NCBI GenBank assembly: GCA_018069465.1 | Contig: JAGPUW010000025.1 | Coordinates: 186,001 to 250,000 of the forward strand | Direction of reading: 5' to 3' | DNA from: Gammaproteobacteria bacterium | GTDB lineage: Bacteria > Pseudomonadota > Gammaproteobacteria > Pseudomonadales > Porticoccaceae | DNA length: 64,000 bases | Part shown: positions 34,267 through 43,774 of the stretch, in pieces | How the letters are laid out: each line of letters starts with the position of its first letter | How positions within the stretch are numbered: position 1 is the first letter of the stretch | Notes under the pieces: model-generated | Seen by the model: only the letters and a program-made list of their open reading frames with translations | Told to the model about the DNA's origin: nothing | The model's database searches: none | Made by a program: the position numbers and the translations under genes

Positions 34267-35249
34267 TGCTCAGCTTGATTTGGCCCTGGATGCTGGCACT
34301 GGCCCCCCTGCCCTGGCTGTATCGCTGGTGGCGCAAGCCCGCAGATGACACGCAAGCCGCACTGCTGGCCCCGGTTTATGCCCAGTTCGGGGCCGACAGC
34401 CTCAACAGCCCCGCCCTTAGTCGCCGCAATTGGCCGAGCCTTGTCCTGCTGACCTTAATTTGGCTGGCCTGCCTGCTCGCCGCCAGCCGCCCCCAGTGGA
34501 TCGGCGAGCCCATCGCCCTCCCCACCAGTGGCCGCGACCTGCTTTTGGCCGTTGATATTTCCGGCAGCATGGAGGTCGAAGATATGGAGGTGAACGGCGC
34601 ATTAATTGACCGTTTAAGCGTGGTCAAAGCCGTGGTTGGCGATTTTGTCCAGCGCCGCAGCGGCGATAGACTGGGCCTTGTACTGTTTGGCGATCACGCC
34701 TATCTGCAAACCCCGCTAACCTTTGACCGGCTAACGCTCAATACGCTATTGCAGGAGGCACTCATCGGTTTTGCCGGTAAGGGCACGGCGATTGGCGATG
34801 CCATTGGGCTCGGCGTAAAACGCCTCAAAGATAAAGACGAAAACAGCCGGGTGATTATTTTACTCACGGACGGTGCCAATACGGCAGGTGAGGTCGAGCC
34901 CCTGAAAGCGGCTGAACTGGCCGCCGCCTACGGGGTAAAAATTTACACTATCGGTGTCGGTGCCGATGAGATATTGCGCCGCAGTTTATTCGGCGTGCGC
35001 CGCGTCAACCCCTCTGCCGATCTCGACGAAACTACCCTGCGAGCCATTGCCGAGCAGACCGGCGGCCAATATTTTCGTGCGCGCAATCCCCAGGAATTAA
35101 TGCAAATCTACGCCACCCTCGACCAGCTCGAACCCGTTAGCCAGGACGCTGAAACGTTCCGCCCCACCCGCGCCCTGTTTTACTGGCCCCTTGCTGCGGC
35201 TCTCTTATTCAGCGGGCTGTTACTACTTGTGCGGGGGCTAAAGGCATGA
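34266..35249 (+). CDS. VWA-domain membrane protein BatA
   Basis: 327 aa. Membrane helices near residues 1-20, 57-75 and 305-325 enclose a von Willebrand A domain with the MIDAS DISGSMEVED (DxSxS), TLLTDGANTAGEVE-like strand (ILLTDGANT) and Thr site. BatA proteins are inner-membrane metal-dependent binding proteins, presumed MoxR partners, and in Bacteroides affect aerotolerance. Start GTG at 34266 shares its G with the previous stop (TAGTG). The end overlaps the next start as ATGA. Confidence 0.92.
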   Translation: MLSLIWPWMLALAPLPWLYRWWRKPADDTQAALLAPVYAQFGADSLNSPALSRRNWPSLVLLTLIWLACLLAASRPQWIGEPIALPTSGRDLLLAVDISGSMEVEDMEVNGALIDRLSVVKAVVGDFVQRRSGDRLGLVLFGDHAYLQTPLTFDRLTLNTLLQEALIGFAGKGTAIGDAIGLGVKRLKDKDENSRVIILLTDGANTAGEVEPLKAAELAAAYGVKIYTIGVGADEILRRSLFGVRRVNPSADLDETTLRAIAEQTGGQYFRARNPQELMQIYATLDQLEPVSQDAETFRPTRALFYWPLAAALLFSGLLLLVRGLKA

Positions 35250-37165
35250 GCCTATTTACCCCCGAGCTAGCGACAGTTATCGCCCAATTCCATTGGCTGC
35301 GGCCCTGGTGGCTAGCGGCCCTACTACCCGGCATGGCACTGGCTCTGCTGCTGGCGCGGCGCAGTGGCAACAACAGTAACTGGCAGGGGGTTATCGCCCC
35401 CGAGCTGCTACCCTATTTGGTCGAACAGGGGGCCAGTGCAAAACGACAGCGTCTGCATTGGTGGCTGCTCGCGCCCTGGCTCTGCGCCTGTATCGCCCTG
35501 GCGGGGCCGAGCTGGCATAAAATCCCCCTGCCCATTCACAAGCAGCAAACGCCGCTGGTTATTTTGCTCGACCTGTCAGTGTCAATGCTGGCGCAAGATA
35601 TTAAACCCAACCGCCTCACCCGCGCCCGTCTCAAGTTGATTGATCTACTCCACGCCCGAAAAGAAGGCACCACCGCACTGGTCGCCTACGCGGGGGATGC
35701 CCACGTTGTCACCCCGCTTACCGACGACACCGCGACGATTATCGCCCTGCTACCCGCCCTCAATCCGGGGTTGATGCCGGTGGCCGGTAATCAACCCCGG
35801 CAAGCGCTGGAAAAAGGCATCGCATTAATCAATAAAAGCGGCTTTCAAAACGGCCATATACTACTGCTCTCCGATGGCTTGCCCAGTGCTGATTTAGCGC
35901 CAATGAATGCCCAGCTAGAAGAATTCAGCGGTATTAAAGTGTCGGTGTTGACGGTGGGTACAAAGGGTGGCGCGCCTATTCCCTCCCCCTCAGCCGCCGG
36001 TAAGGGTGGCTTTGTCAAAGATAGTCAGGGCAATATTGTGCTTGCCAAATTGCGCGAGGCACCGCTGCGTAGCCTCGCTCAAAATAACGCCGGCATCTAC
36101 CGAAAAATCACCCTCGACGATAGTGACATTACAGCCCTAAGCCGCCTTTTTGACAGTGCCGATAGCGAACAAAGCCAACAGCTACAACGCACCTTTGACA
36201 CCTGGCACGACAGCGGCTTCTGGCTCATTCTGCCCCTGCTGCCTTTTCTGATACTGGCCTTTCGCCACAATGTGCTGGCTCTGTTCATTATCGCGCCACT
36301 GCTTTTTGCCCCGGATAAACTCCACGCCATGGAATGGCAGGACCTGTGGCTGCGCAGTGATCAGCAGGGCCAACAAGCCCTTGCCGCCGGTGACGCTGAA
36401 AGCGCCGAAGCACTCTTTAAAAACCCCAACTGGAAGGGCTCAGCGGCCTATAAAAACGACAATTTTAGCGCCGCCGAAGAGCACTTTAAAAATAGCGAGC
36501 CCACGGCTGACAGCCTTTACAATCTGGCAAACGCCCAGGCTAAAGCCGGGCAACTGGAAGCGGCACTGGCAAGTTATCAGGCCGCTCTCCAGCTAGAGGA
36601 CCAGCATGAAGATGCGGCCTTTAACAAAGACCTGGTGGAAAAAGCGCTGCAGCAACAGAAGCAGCAACAAAAGGAACAGTCCGAGGACGACAAAGACCAG
36701 CAGGAAGGTGAAAAAAGCGACGACAATAAAGACGAGTCAAAAGAGGGGCAGTCGTCGGATTCAAAACAAGATGGCGAAGAAGACGATAAAGATTCTGCTC
36801 AGCCCAAGGAAAACAAAGAACAAGCATCAGACGCTGACAAGCCGCAGGAAGAAAAGAAAGAAGACGCTAATGACGAGTCAGACAGCGACGCCGAACAAAA
36901 AGATGACGCCAGTGCCGGTGAAGATAAAGAACAAAAATCCGACCAGGAAAAAGCGCAGGATGCAGCCGGGGCCGAACCGTCCGCTGCCGACAAAATGCCG
37001 GAAGAACAGCGCCAGGCCCTTGAACAGTGGTTGCGCCGAGTACCCGACGACCCCAGCGGTTTAATGCGCAGAAAGTTTGAATACGAGGCCTGGCAACATA
37101 AGCAGCAGACGCAAGGCCGTGGCGGTTCAAGCCATAGCCCATCGCAGGAGACAGAGCGTTGGTAA
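35246..37165 (+). CDS. BatB-BatC fusion: VWA domain plus TPR and long acidic tail
   Basis: 639 aa. N-terminal membrane helices and a VWA domain (MIDAS LLDLSVSMLAQD; about 105-300) are followed by a further membrane helix (about 325-350). TPR-like repeats follow (AEALFKNPNWKGSAAYKNDNF, SLYNLANAQAKAGQLEAALA; about 370-465), then a Lys/Asp/Glu/Gln-rich tail (about 465-610). In other bacteria BatB and BatC are separate; here they are one protein. The TPR part should lie in the periplasm or cytoplasm depending on helix count. Start ATG overlaps the previous stop by 4 bp. Confidence 0.9.
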   Translation: MSLFTPELATVIAQFHWLRPWWLAALLPGMALALLLARRSGNNSNWQGVIAPELLPYLVEQGASAKRQRLHWWLLAPWLCACIALAGPSWHKIPLPIHKQQTPLVILLDLSVSMLAQDIKPNRLTRARLKLIDLLHARKEGTTALVAYAGDAHVVTPLTDDTATIIALLPALNPGLMPVAGNQPRQALEKGIALINKSGFQNGHILLLSDGLPSADLAPMNAQLEEFSGIKVSVLTVGTKGGAPIPSPSAAGKGGFVKDSQGNIVLAKLREAPLRSLAQNNAGIYRKITLDDSDITALSRLFDSADSEQSQQLQRTFDTWHDSGFWLILPLLPFLILAFRHNVLALFIIAPLLFAPDKLHAMEWQDLWLRSDQQGQQALAAGDAESAEALFKNPNWKGSAAYKNDNFSAAEEHFKNSEPTADSLYNLANAQAKAGQLEAALASYQAALQLEDQHEDAAFNKDLVEKALQQQKQQQKEQSEDDKDQQEGEKSDDNKDESKEGQSSDSKQDGEEDDKDSAQPKENKEQASDADKPQEEKKEDANDESDSDAEQKDDASAGEDKEQKSDQEKAQDAAGAEPSAADKMPEEQRQALEQWLRRVPDDPSGLMRRKFEYEAWQHKQQTQGRGGSSHSPSQETERW

Positions 37166-38931
37166 GTACACATTTAAGTATCCGACCCACCTTAATCAAG
37201 CGCACGTGGCGCTGTGGCAGCTATTTTATCGGCCTGCTTGTATTGCTGGTGAGCGTCAACACTGTCGCCGCCAGACTGATTAGCGAGGTCGATCGCAGTG
37301 CCGTCAATCTTGGTGAGAGCTTCGAACTCAATGTTATTTTTAGCAAACAGACGATGTTCGGCGAACCCGATTTCAGCCCTCTGGAAAAAGACTTTAAGAT
37401 TTTAAGCCGCAACCGACGCAGCCAGTATTCAAATATCAATGGCCAATCTGTCTCGACCACACGCTGGGTTTTAAACCTTTCACCAAAGCGCATCGGCAAC
37501 TTGCTGGTCCCCTCCCTTACCTTCAAAGGTGAAGTGAGCAACGCACTGGAAATAAATGTCCGCAAGGCAAAAGCCAGTACCCAGGTCGCGGGTGCGGCGG
37601 TATTTACCGAAACTTTACTCGACAAAAGCAGTGTCTTTGTACAGGAGCAAGCCCTGCTCACCCTGCGCTTGTACACCTCCGTGCCGATGAGTAATTTTGC
37701 CATTGACGAGCTGGCCGTGCCGCAAGCACAACTCATCAAGGTCGCCGAAAGCCAGTATCAAAAAGACCTTGATGGCCAGCAATACACCGTGGTCGAAACC
37801 CGCTACGCCATTTTTGCCGACAGTAGTTCGACACTGGAAATTCCGGCAATTCAGTACCGCGGTGTGATTGCAGAACGCAGCGCACGTCGCAGTGGCTCAC
37901 TTTTCCAGCAACGCGGTAGACAGGCTTTCTTTAATAGCGAAGCCAAACAATTGCAGGTTAAACCGATGCCCAGCAATCACACCCTGCAACACTGGCTGCC
38001 CGCCAGGGGTCTGGGTCTGGCGGAGCGTTGGAGTAACGCCGGCGCTGATATCACCCTCGGTGAGCCCCTGACACGCACCATCACCCAGACGGGGCAGGGC
38101 TTGCTGGGCAGCCAGCTGCCACCCCTGCAAATGCCTGCCAGCAAGAGCTATAAACTTTATCCCGATCAGCCACAAATGGAGAACAATGTCAGTGAGGCTG
38201 GCGTCATCGGTCAGCGCATTGAGTCCATCGCCATCGTGCCAACGCAGGTCGGCAGCATCACCCTGCCCGATATTAGCGTGGACTGGTGGGACAGCGAGGC
38301 TAACGAAGTGCGCCAGACTGTCCTCAAGGGGCGCACGCTGAATGTGCTGCCCCCCAGTGGCGCGACCGAGCTAGCAGGCGACGAGCCTCTGCCGACAGAA
38401 CTCAGCACCACACCCGGCCCTACAGCCATGCCATTGCCGGGCACAGGCACGCCACTAACAGGGATTTATTTCTGGCTGCTTGGCGCCAGTAATCTGGTCT
38501 GGCTTATTGTCGCCACGAGCTTCGCCGTTTTATGGTGGCGCAATCGCCCCGGCACTGAAATGGCGGTAAGCAACGAGGTGCTGGCGGTGTCTGACAAAGC
38601 GCTGTTTAAAGAGATCCGCATGGCCTGCGCCATCGACAATTACCCAGCGCTGCGCCAGGCCATTATTAATTGGGCGCGTCTGCGCTGGCAGCAAGAGCAC
38701 TTACACAGTCTCGAGCAGGTGGCCGAGCTCGCCAATGACGATGCCTTAAAGGCTGAATTTAAAGCACTGGATGCGCGGCTATACAGCAAGGACGATGCAC
38801 AACAGCCGGTCAGCAGCGACACTATTTTCCGGCAACTGGATAGCCTGAGGAAAAATGGCGAGGCTGATAGCCCGGCCACAAAAAAGGATAGACGCCAACA
38901 TCTGCAAACGCTCTATCCCAAGAACTCTTAG
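37159..38931 (+). CDS. BatD-like protein
   Basis: 590 aa. An N-terminal signal-like helix (FIGLLVLLVSVNTVAARLIS) precedes an Ig-like beta-rich periplasmic region (SEVDRSAVNLGESFELNVIF, ETRYAIFADSSSTLEIPAI), one membrane helix (about 433-457) and a cytoplasmic C-terminal part with LRQAIINWARLRW. This is the layout of BatD/oxygen-tolerance proteins. The start is TTG 37159, supported by AGGAGA 7 bp upstream; it overlaps the previous gene by 7 bp. Confidence 0.88.
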   Translation: MVSTHLSIRPTLIKRTWRCGSYFIGLLVLLVSVNTVAARLISEVDRSAVNLGESFELNVIFSKQTMFGEPDFSPLEKDFKILSRNRRSQYSNINGQSVSTTRWVLNLSPKRIGNLLVPSLTFKGEVSNALEINVRKAKASTQVAGAAVFTETLLDKSSVFVQEQALLTLRLYTSVPMSNFAIDELAVPQAQLIKVAESQYQKDLDGQQYTVVETRYAIFADSSSTLEIPAIQYRGVIAERSARRSGSLFQQRGRQAFFNSEAKQLQVKPMPSNHTLQHWLPARGLGLAERWSNAGADITLGEPLTRTITQTGQGLLGSQLPPLQMPASKSYKLYPDQPQMENNVSEAGVIGQRIESIAIVPTQVGSITLPDISVDWWDSEANEVRQTVLKGRTLNVLPPSGATELAGDEPLPTELSTTPGPTAMPLPGTGTPLTGIYFWLLGASNLVWLIVATSFAVLWWRNRPGTEMAVSNEVLAVSDKALFKEIRMACAIDNYPALRQAIINWARLRWQQEHLHSLEQVAELANDDALKAEFKALDARLYSKDDAQQPVSSDTIFRQLDSLRKNGEADSPATKKDRRQHLQTLYPKNS

Positions 38932-38962
38932 CAACTGTCGCAGTAATAAAGGACAAACAAAT

Positions 38963-39385
38963 ATGCCCATCTGGAAAAAAAACCTGTCACTCGACATCCT
39001 CAACAATGATTTCCCCGACGGGGCTGCGAAAAACTCCGGCATCGAATATACCGACTTTGGCGATGACTATATTACCGCCCGCATGCCCGTCGATGAGCGC
39101 ACCCGCCAGCCCTACGGCATCCTCCACGGCGGCGCCTCCTGCCTGCTGGCCGAAACTGTCGGCAGCCACGCATCGTCACTGTGCATCGATATGGAAAAAC
39201 AGTATTGCGTCGGTCTTGAGATTAATGCCAACCATATTCGCTCGGTATCCGCAGGCTTTGTTTATGGCACCGCAAAACCCCAGCACCTCGGCCGTTCAAC
39301 TCACGTTTGGGAAATAATAATTCGCAATGAAGAGGGTAAAACCGTGTGTATTTCACGCTTGACGATGATGGTGAAAGATCAGTAA
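38963..39385 (+). CDS. PaaI-type hotdog thioesterase
   Basis: 140 aa. The HGGASCLLAETVGSHAS block (about 52-70) is the core of the PaaI/YdiI hotdog thioesterases, with GLEINANHIRSVSAG for the second half. Such enzymes split aryl- or acyl-CoA esters (for example 1,4-dihydroxy-2-naphthoyl-CoA in YdiI). AAAGGA lies before ATG 38963; the frame is open upstream into the batD end but that part has no ribosome site. Confidence 0.9.
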   Translation: MPIWKKNLSLDILNNDFPDGAAKNSGIEYTDFGDDYITARMPVDERTRQPYGILHGGASCLLAETVGSHASSLCIDMEKQYCVGLEINANHIRSVSAGFVYGTAKPQHLGRSTHVWEIIIRNEEGKTVCISRLTMMVKDQ

Positions 39386-39407
39386 CAGCGGACTGACCCA
39401 GCCCCGA

Positions 39408-39446
39408 GTTTAAGCCCTAAATTTAAGCCCTGAATTTTAAGAGCAC
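39408..39446 (+). repeat. Three 13-bp tandem units after the thioesterase
   Basis: GTTTAAGCCCTAA, ATTTAAGCCCTGA and ATTTTAAGAGCAC follow each other in the short space before the convergent aldo-keto reductase gene. Confidence 0.6.
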
Positions 39447-39551
39447 AGTCCCTATTTTTAAAACGCGGCCAGGTGAACTCAACACGGGCGTACCCAGGCA
39501 AAATCCACTCCACACAGCCGCCCCGCTGCCCTACCTTTTACAGCAACGATA

Positions 39552-40598
39552 TTAAGGTGCAGGGTTGCAATAACGCTGGTGTAGAGCCTCTATACCCTGC
39601 TTCACTTCCTTCGACAACACGCAGTCAATGCTGGCAATGTTGGCCTTTAATTGTTCGAGATTGGTGGCGCCAATAATATTGCTGGTGACAAATTCCCGGC
39701 TGTTGACATAGGCCAAAGCCATGGTCGATGGATCCAGACCATGCTCCTGCGCCAGTGTCACATAAGCCTCTGCAGCCGCAACAGCCTGGGGGCTGGAATA
39801 ACGCTGAAAGCGGTCAAACAAGGTTAAACGCGCACCCGCTGGTTTCTGGCCATTCATATATTTACCCGACAACATCGCCATCGCCAGTGGTGAATAGGCC
39901 AGCAAGCCGACATTTTCACGAATCGCCATTTCGGCAAGACCTACCTCAAAACTGCGATTGAGCAGGTTGTAGGGGTTTTGAATACTGACGATGCGCTCAA
40001 GCTCATCCTCGCGGGCGTGACGTAAATACTCCATCAGCCCCCAGGGGGTTTCGTTAGACACGCCAATGTGGCGCACCAGGCCCTCTTTAACCAGTTCCGA
40101 CAGGGCACTCAATGTTTCTTCAATAGAGGCGAGATCGAGCTGTTCTTTGTGGCGATAACCCAATTGCCCGAAGAAGTTAGTGGTGCGCTCCGGCCAGTGA
40201 ACCTGATAAAGGTCGATATAATCCGTCTGCAAACGCTTCAGCGAGTCGCGCACCGCCTGGTGAATATGCGCGCGATTTAAACGTGGCCCACCGCGCAGAT
40301 GTTTCCAGTCGCCGGTGGCTTCAGAGCGACCAGACACCTTCGTCGCCAACACCACCTCACTGCGCTTGCCGCGCCGCGCAAACCACTCCCCAAGGTATTC
40401 CTCTGTACGACCCTGAGTTTCGGGCCGCGGTGGCACCGGGTACATTTCTGCGCTATCGAAAAAATTAACCCCTTCAGCAAGGGCAAAATCCATTTGTTCG
40501 AGAGCTTCGTCTAGGCTGTTTTGCTGACCCCAGGTCATGGTGCCCAGACAAATGGCGCTGACCTTAAGGTCGGTCTGACCGAGTGTGCGATATTCCAT
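39552..40598 (-). CDS. Aldo-keto reductase, Tas-like
   Basis: 348 aa. AKR hallmarks: Asp48 and Tyr52 of FFDSAEMY, Lys in LATKVSGR, and YIDLYQVHWPERTTNFFG with the catalytic His. The insertion MYPVPPRPETQGRTEEYLG is typical of the E. coli Tas group. It would reduce aldehydes or ketones with NADPH in the cytoplasm. The family is clear; the physiological substrate is not. Confidence 0.92.
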   Translation of the reverse strand: MEYRTLGQTDLKVSAICLGTMTWGQQNSLDEALEQMDFALAEGVNFFDSAEMYPVPPRPETQGRTEEYLGEWFARRGKRSEVVLATKVSGRSEATGDWKHLRGGPRLNRAHIHQAVRDSLKRLQTDYIDLYQVHWPERTTNFFGQLGYRHKEQLDLASIEETLSALSELVKEGLVRHIGVSNETPWGLMEYLRHAREDELERIVSIQNPYNLLNRSFEVGLAEMAIRENVGLLAYSPLAMAMLSGKYMNGQKPAGARLTLFDRFQRYSSPQAVAAAEAYVTLAQEHGLDPSTMALAYVNSREFVTSNIIGATNLEQLKANIASIDCVLSKEVKQGIEALHQRYCNPAP

Positions 40599-40782
40599 AA
40601 TAATGATTCCCCACTGTTACCAAGGCCTTAACGCTTGCCTCTTGTTATTCGATTATGATTATTAAATTACTCAGCCATTTAAACCTATCGACTGAGATAA
40701 AAACACTATAAAACCAGCACGGGTATCAGGTAGTATCGAAGGGACACATATACACAATAAACATAAATACGGGAGTCGCCAT

Positions 40783-41175
40783 ATGAAAGTCAGCGCCAAA
40801 GAACTTGTCGACAATGCTCTGAAAGAAATTGAAACACTCAGCTTGGACCAGGCCACCAAGCTGCTCGATGATGACGAGGCGGTGTTTGTCGATATTCGCG
40901 ATATACGCGAACTCTACCGTGGCGGTAAAATCCCCGGCGCCCTACATGCACCCCGTGGCATGCTGGAATTTTGGGTTGACCCAGACAGCGAATACCACCG
41001 CGATATTTTTTCATCGGGCAAAAAGTTTGTCCTCTACTGCGCCAAAAGCCACCGCTCTGCCCTCGCCACCTTAACCCTGAAAAATATGGGGCTAAATCCT
41101 GTGTGCCATATTAATGGTGGTTTTGAGGCCTGGCTAGAGAAAGGGCTGGCCACCGAGCCCGTCGAAAAAAAATAA
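40783..41175 (+). CDS. Rhodanese-like sulfurtransferase domain protein
   Basis: The 130-aa single rhodanese domain has Cys86 in LYCAKSHRSA as the active-site cysteine and the VFVDIRDIRELYRGGKIPGA opening block. It moves sulfur from a donor to an acceptor thiol or acts as a redox or signalling module. GGGAG precedes ATG. It stands alone with 184 bp of upstream space, a likely promoter region. Confidence 0.9.
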   Translation: MKVSAKELVDNALKEIETLSLDQATKLLDDDEAVFVDIRDIRELYRGGKIPGALHAPRGMLEFWVDPDSEYHRDIFSSGKKFVLYCAKSHRSALATLTLKNMGLNPVCHINGGFEAWLEKGLATEPVEKK

Positions 41176-41222
41176 GCGGCTATTACTTTGATAATCGCAC
41201 TGTGGCTAATTGCTTTATTTCA

Positions 41223-41250
41223 TTGACATATTAGCCTTGGCCTCTATTAT
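41223..41250 (+). promoter_or_regulatory. Sigma-70-type promoter for the GGDEF-EAL gene
   Basis: TTGACA, a 16-bp spacer and TATTAT stand 42 bp before the ATG at 41293. Both boxes are close to consensus. The -10 box is followed by AT-rich sequence. Confidence 0.6.
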
Positions 41251-41292
41251 TAAATTTAATAATGCTTGGTTATAGATAATCGGTACTCATGG

Positions 41293-43578
41293 ATGAAAGT
41301 ACTTAGTAACTTGTGGCGCATCTACCTATTCGTCATTCTAAGCACAGCTTTTGCACTCGCTGTCCTTGGCGCTTACCAATGGCATATGGTCAAGAAAGAT
41401 GCAGACACCGAGCTGCGTTACCTCAATGATGTCAGCTTTACCTCCACACGAGCAATGCTCGACTACCAAAAAAGTATCTTCGACAGGCTAAGCGAAGACT
41501 TTGTAGTGCCCGATAATAACAACGGCATCGAAAAGTTGAAGTCAACCATTGACCGGGTGGTTAAACATAACCCTGAGATTGCTGCTTTCATGGTCAGAGA
41601 CCCCGAAGGTAAATTGATGGCCGCAAGTAGCCAGATAGCCCCCATTAACAACCTCGGCACACTCATTAACGACCCGCTAACGCAATATAATTTGCAAAGA
41701 ACCCTCAAGCAAAACAAACCTGTTATCGGCAGCAATCGATTTATCCCCCAGCTCAACAAACAAATTATTGCCGTGCACTATGCCGTTCGCAACAACGGTA
41801 AAGTCATCGCTGTGCTAACCAGCGCCATCGAACACAGTATTGACCGCTATGCCTGGAACAACAGTCGATTAACACGCGGCACCATCCTGCAACTGTTTCG
41901 AGACGACTATCATTTCATCTACAGCTCAAGACCCCAGTACCAACAAGACCCAAAGGAGTATTTAGTACCGATTCCCGCAGTCATGGTCGATTACTTTATT
42001 GAGCAAATGCAGGTGCAGGAGGGCGTGTCACCCGACACACTTCGCAGCGGCGGCAAGCTTGTTTCTGTCAACGCATTATTCGCCCCCGGAATGGATGCCC
42101 TGTTCACCATCCGCTACGAGCCCTACTACAATTACTACACACTGACATCGATAGAGAGACACAGCCTTTATGGCGAATTTCTACCGACACTAAGCTGGCA
42201 AATCGCAATGATGATTGCCTTCAATTTCCTGCTTTTTCTGATGTTCAAGTTATTTAATCAAGAGCAAAAAAAATCGCAAAAGCGCCTTGTTTTTCAGGCT
42301 AATCACGACCAGCTAACCGGCTTGCCCAACCGTTACTATCTGGCAAGCCACTTTGACAGCTGGTCGGCATCTTGCCAGGGGAAATTCGCCTTATTTTTTA
42401 TTGACCTCGATAATTTCAAAGTGATTAATGACCACTACGGCCACTCCACCGGAGACAACATTCTTATCGAGGTCGCCCGTCGAATCGAAGTTCAGTTTAA
42501 AGATTTAAATATACGCCATGGCGGCGACGAATTTATTATTTTCATCCCCGAGGTGGACAGAGCCTTCCTGCTACAACTCGCCAACAACTTTATTAACGAC
42601 CTGATGCAGCCCATAACCGCCCATAATACTGAGTTTTCTGTGACCTCCAGTATTGGCATTGTCTGCGCACCCAATAATGGCAGCGAACTCGAAGTGTTGC
42701 TCAGCAAGGCGGATATCGCCATGTACGAAGCCAAAAAACACCGCAACGAAGCCTTTCTTTTTTCCGATGAGTTAGAGCAGCGTAGCGCCTATCACACAGC
42801 GATAGAAAGGGAGCTGCGCAGTGCCATTGAGCGCAACGAGCTGTCCATGGTCTATCAACCCCAGGTCGCCACTAGCACCGGCAAAACCATTGGCGTTGAG
42901 GCCCTGGTGCGCTGGAATAACCGCCAACTGGGTATCGTGCCACCCTGTGACTTCATTCCTATCGCCGAAAGCATTGGCATCATGAATGAACTCGGGCAGT
43001 TTATTACCTTCACTGCCATCACAGAAATCGAAGAGCTGTGCCGTCAGGTGGGGCCTTTGCGTTTGTCCATCAATGTCTCCGTTCAACAACTGCTCACCGA
43101 TGGTTTCTTTGAGTTCTTTCAAGCTGAAATAGAACGGCGACCCAACGACGACCTTTCACTCACTCTCGAAGTCACCGAGAGTATGTTTATCGAAGATCTA
43201 CAGCTGGCCATTTTTGTCCTGCAACGCTTCAGTAATATTGGTGTTGAAATTTCCCTCGACGACTTTGGCACCGGGTTTTCCTCCCTTAGCCTCTTGTCCA
43301 GCCTGCCCATTCATGAGCTGAAAATCGATAAAAGCTTTATTGACGATATTTTGAACGATGAAAAAGCCAAGCGTCTGGTGCACAGTATTATCAGCATCGG
43401 TAAAGATCTTAAGCTGACAACTATCGCCGAGGGGGTTGAAGAAAAAACCCAGCTGGCGATACTCCAGGTTTTCGGTTGCGATTTGATTCAGGGTTATTAC
43501 TATTCAAAGCCGCTGACAAAAGTAAATCTGCTCGCCTTTCTTCTCACTGGCGATACCAAAGCCCTCGCTAACCAATAG
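41293..43578 (+). CDS. Membrane GGDEF-EAL cyclic-di-GMP protein with extracytoplasmic sensor
   Basis: 761 aa. Helix about 10-28 and helix about 300-320 bracket an extracytoplasmic region of about 270 residues, of the dCACHE-like kind. The GGDEF domain carries an intact GGDEF (RHGGDEFIIF) and the EAL domain an intact EAL (VEALVRW), plus DDFGTGFSS, so both synthesis and breakdown of c-di-GMP are possible. The start is ATG 41293; TTG 41266 would extend it. A hairpin terminator lies 61 bp past the stop. Confidence 0.92.
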   Translation: MKVLSNLWRIYLFVILSTAFALAVLGAYQWHMVKKDADTELRYLNDVSFTSTRAMLDYQKSIFDRLSEDFVVPDNNNGIEKLKSTIDRVVKHNPEIAAFMVRDPEGKLMAASSQIAPINNLGTLINDPLTQYNLQRTLKQNKPVIGSNRFIPQLNKQIIAVHYAVRNNGKVIAVLTSAIEHSIDRYAWNNSRLTRGTILQLFRDDYHFIYSSRPQYQQDPKEYLVPIPAVMVDYFIEQMQVQEGVSPDTLRSGGKLVSVNALFAPGMDALFTIRYEPYYNYYTLTSIERHSLYGEFLPTLSWQIAMMIAFNFLLFLMFKLFNQEQKKSQKRLVFQANHDQLTGLPNRYYLASHFDSWSASCQGKFALFFIDLDNFKVINDHYGHSTGDNILIEVARRIEVQFKDLNIRHGGDEFIIFIPEVDRAFLLQLANNFINDLMQPITAHNTEFSVTSSIGIVCAPNNGSELEVLLSKADIAMYEAKKHRNEAFLFSDELEQRSAYHTAIERELRSAIERNELSMVYQPQVATSTGKTIGVEALVRWNNRQLGIVPPCDFIPIAESIGIMNELGQFITFTAITEIEELCRQVGPLRLSINVSVQQLLTDGFFEFFQAEIERRPNDDLSLTLEVTESMFIEDLQLAIFVLQRFSNIGVEISLDDFGTGFSSLSLLSSLPIHELKIDKSFIDDILNDEKAKRLVHSIISIGKDLKLTTIAEGVEEKTQLAILQVFGCDLIQGYYYSKPLTKVNLLAFLLTGDTKALANQ

Positions 43579-43638
43579 CTATTATTTTTAAACCCGGCCT
43601 CTTATCACCCTACTTTTATATCAACTCAAGCCTGCGAT

Positions 43639-43660
43639 ACACGGCGATTTGCCGTGTTTT
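43639..43660 (+). terminator. Rho-independent terminator after the GGDEF-EAL gene
   Basis: ACACGGC and GCCGTGT pair perfectly around GATTT and are followed by TTT and CCC. Position after the gene and the short T-run support a terminator. Confidence 0.6.
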
Positions 43661-43774
43661 CCCATGCTATTCGGGCCCCCTAGCGAGGTTTATTCAGCCC
43701 TCATTTAAAGGCTATAACATTTTTTAAACGCTATAATAAGCCATTATCACCTTGCCCCCTGTGAAACCCCCGCC

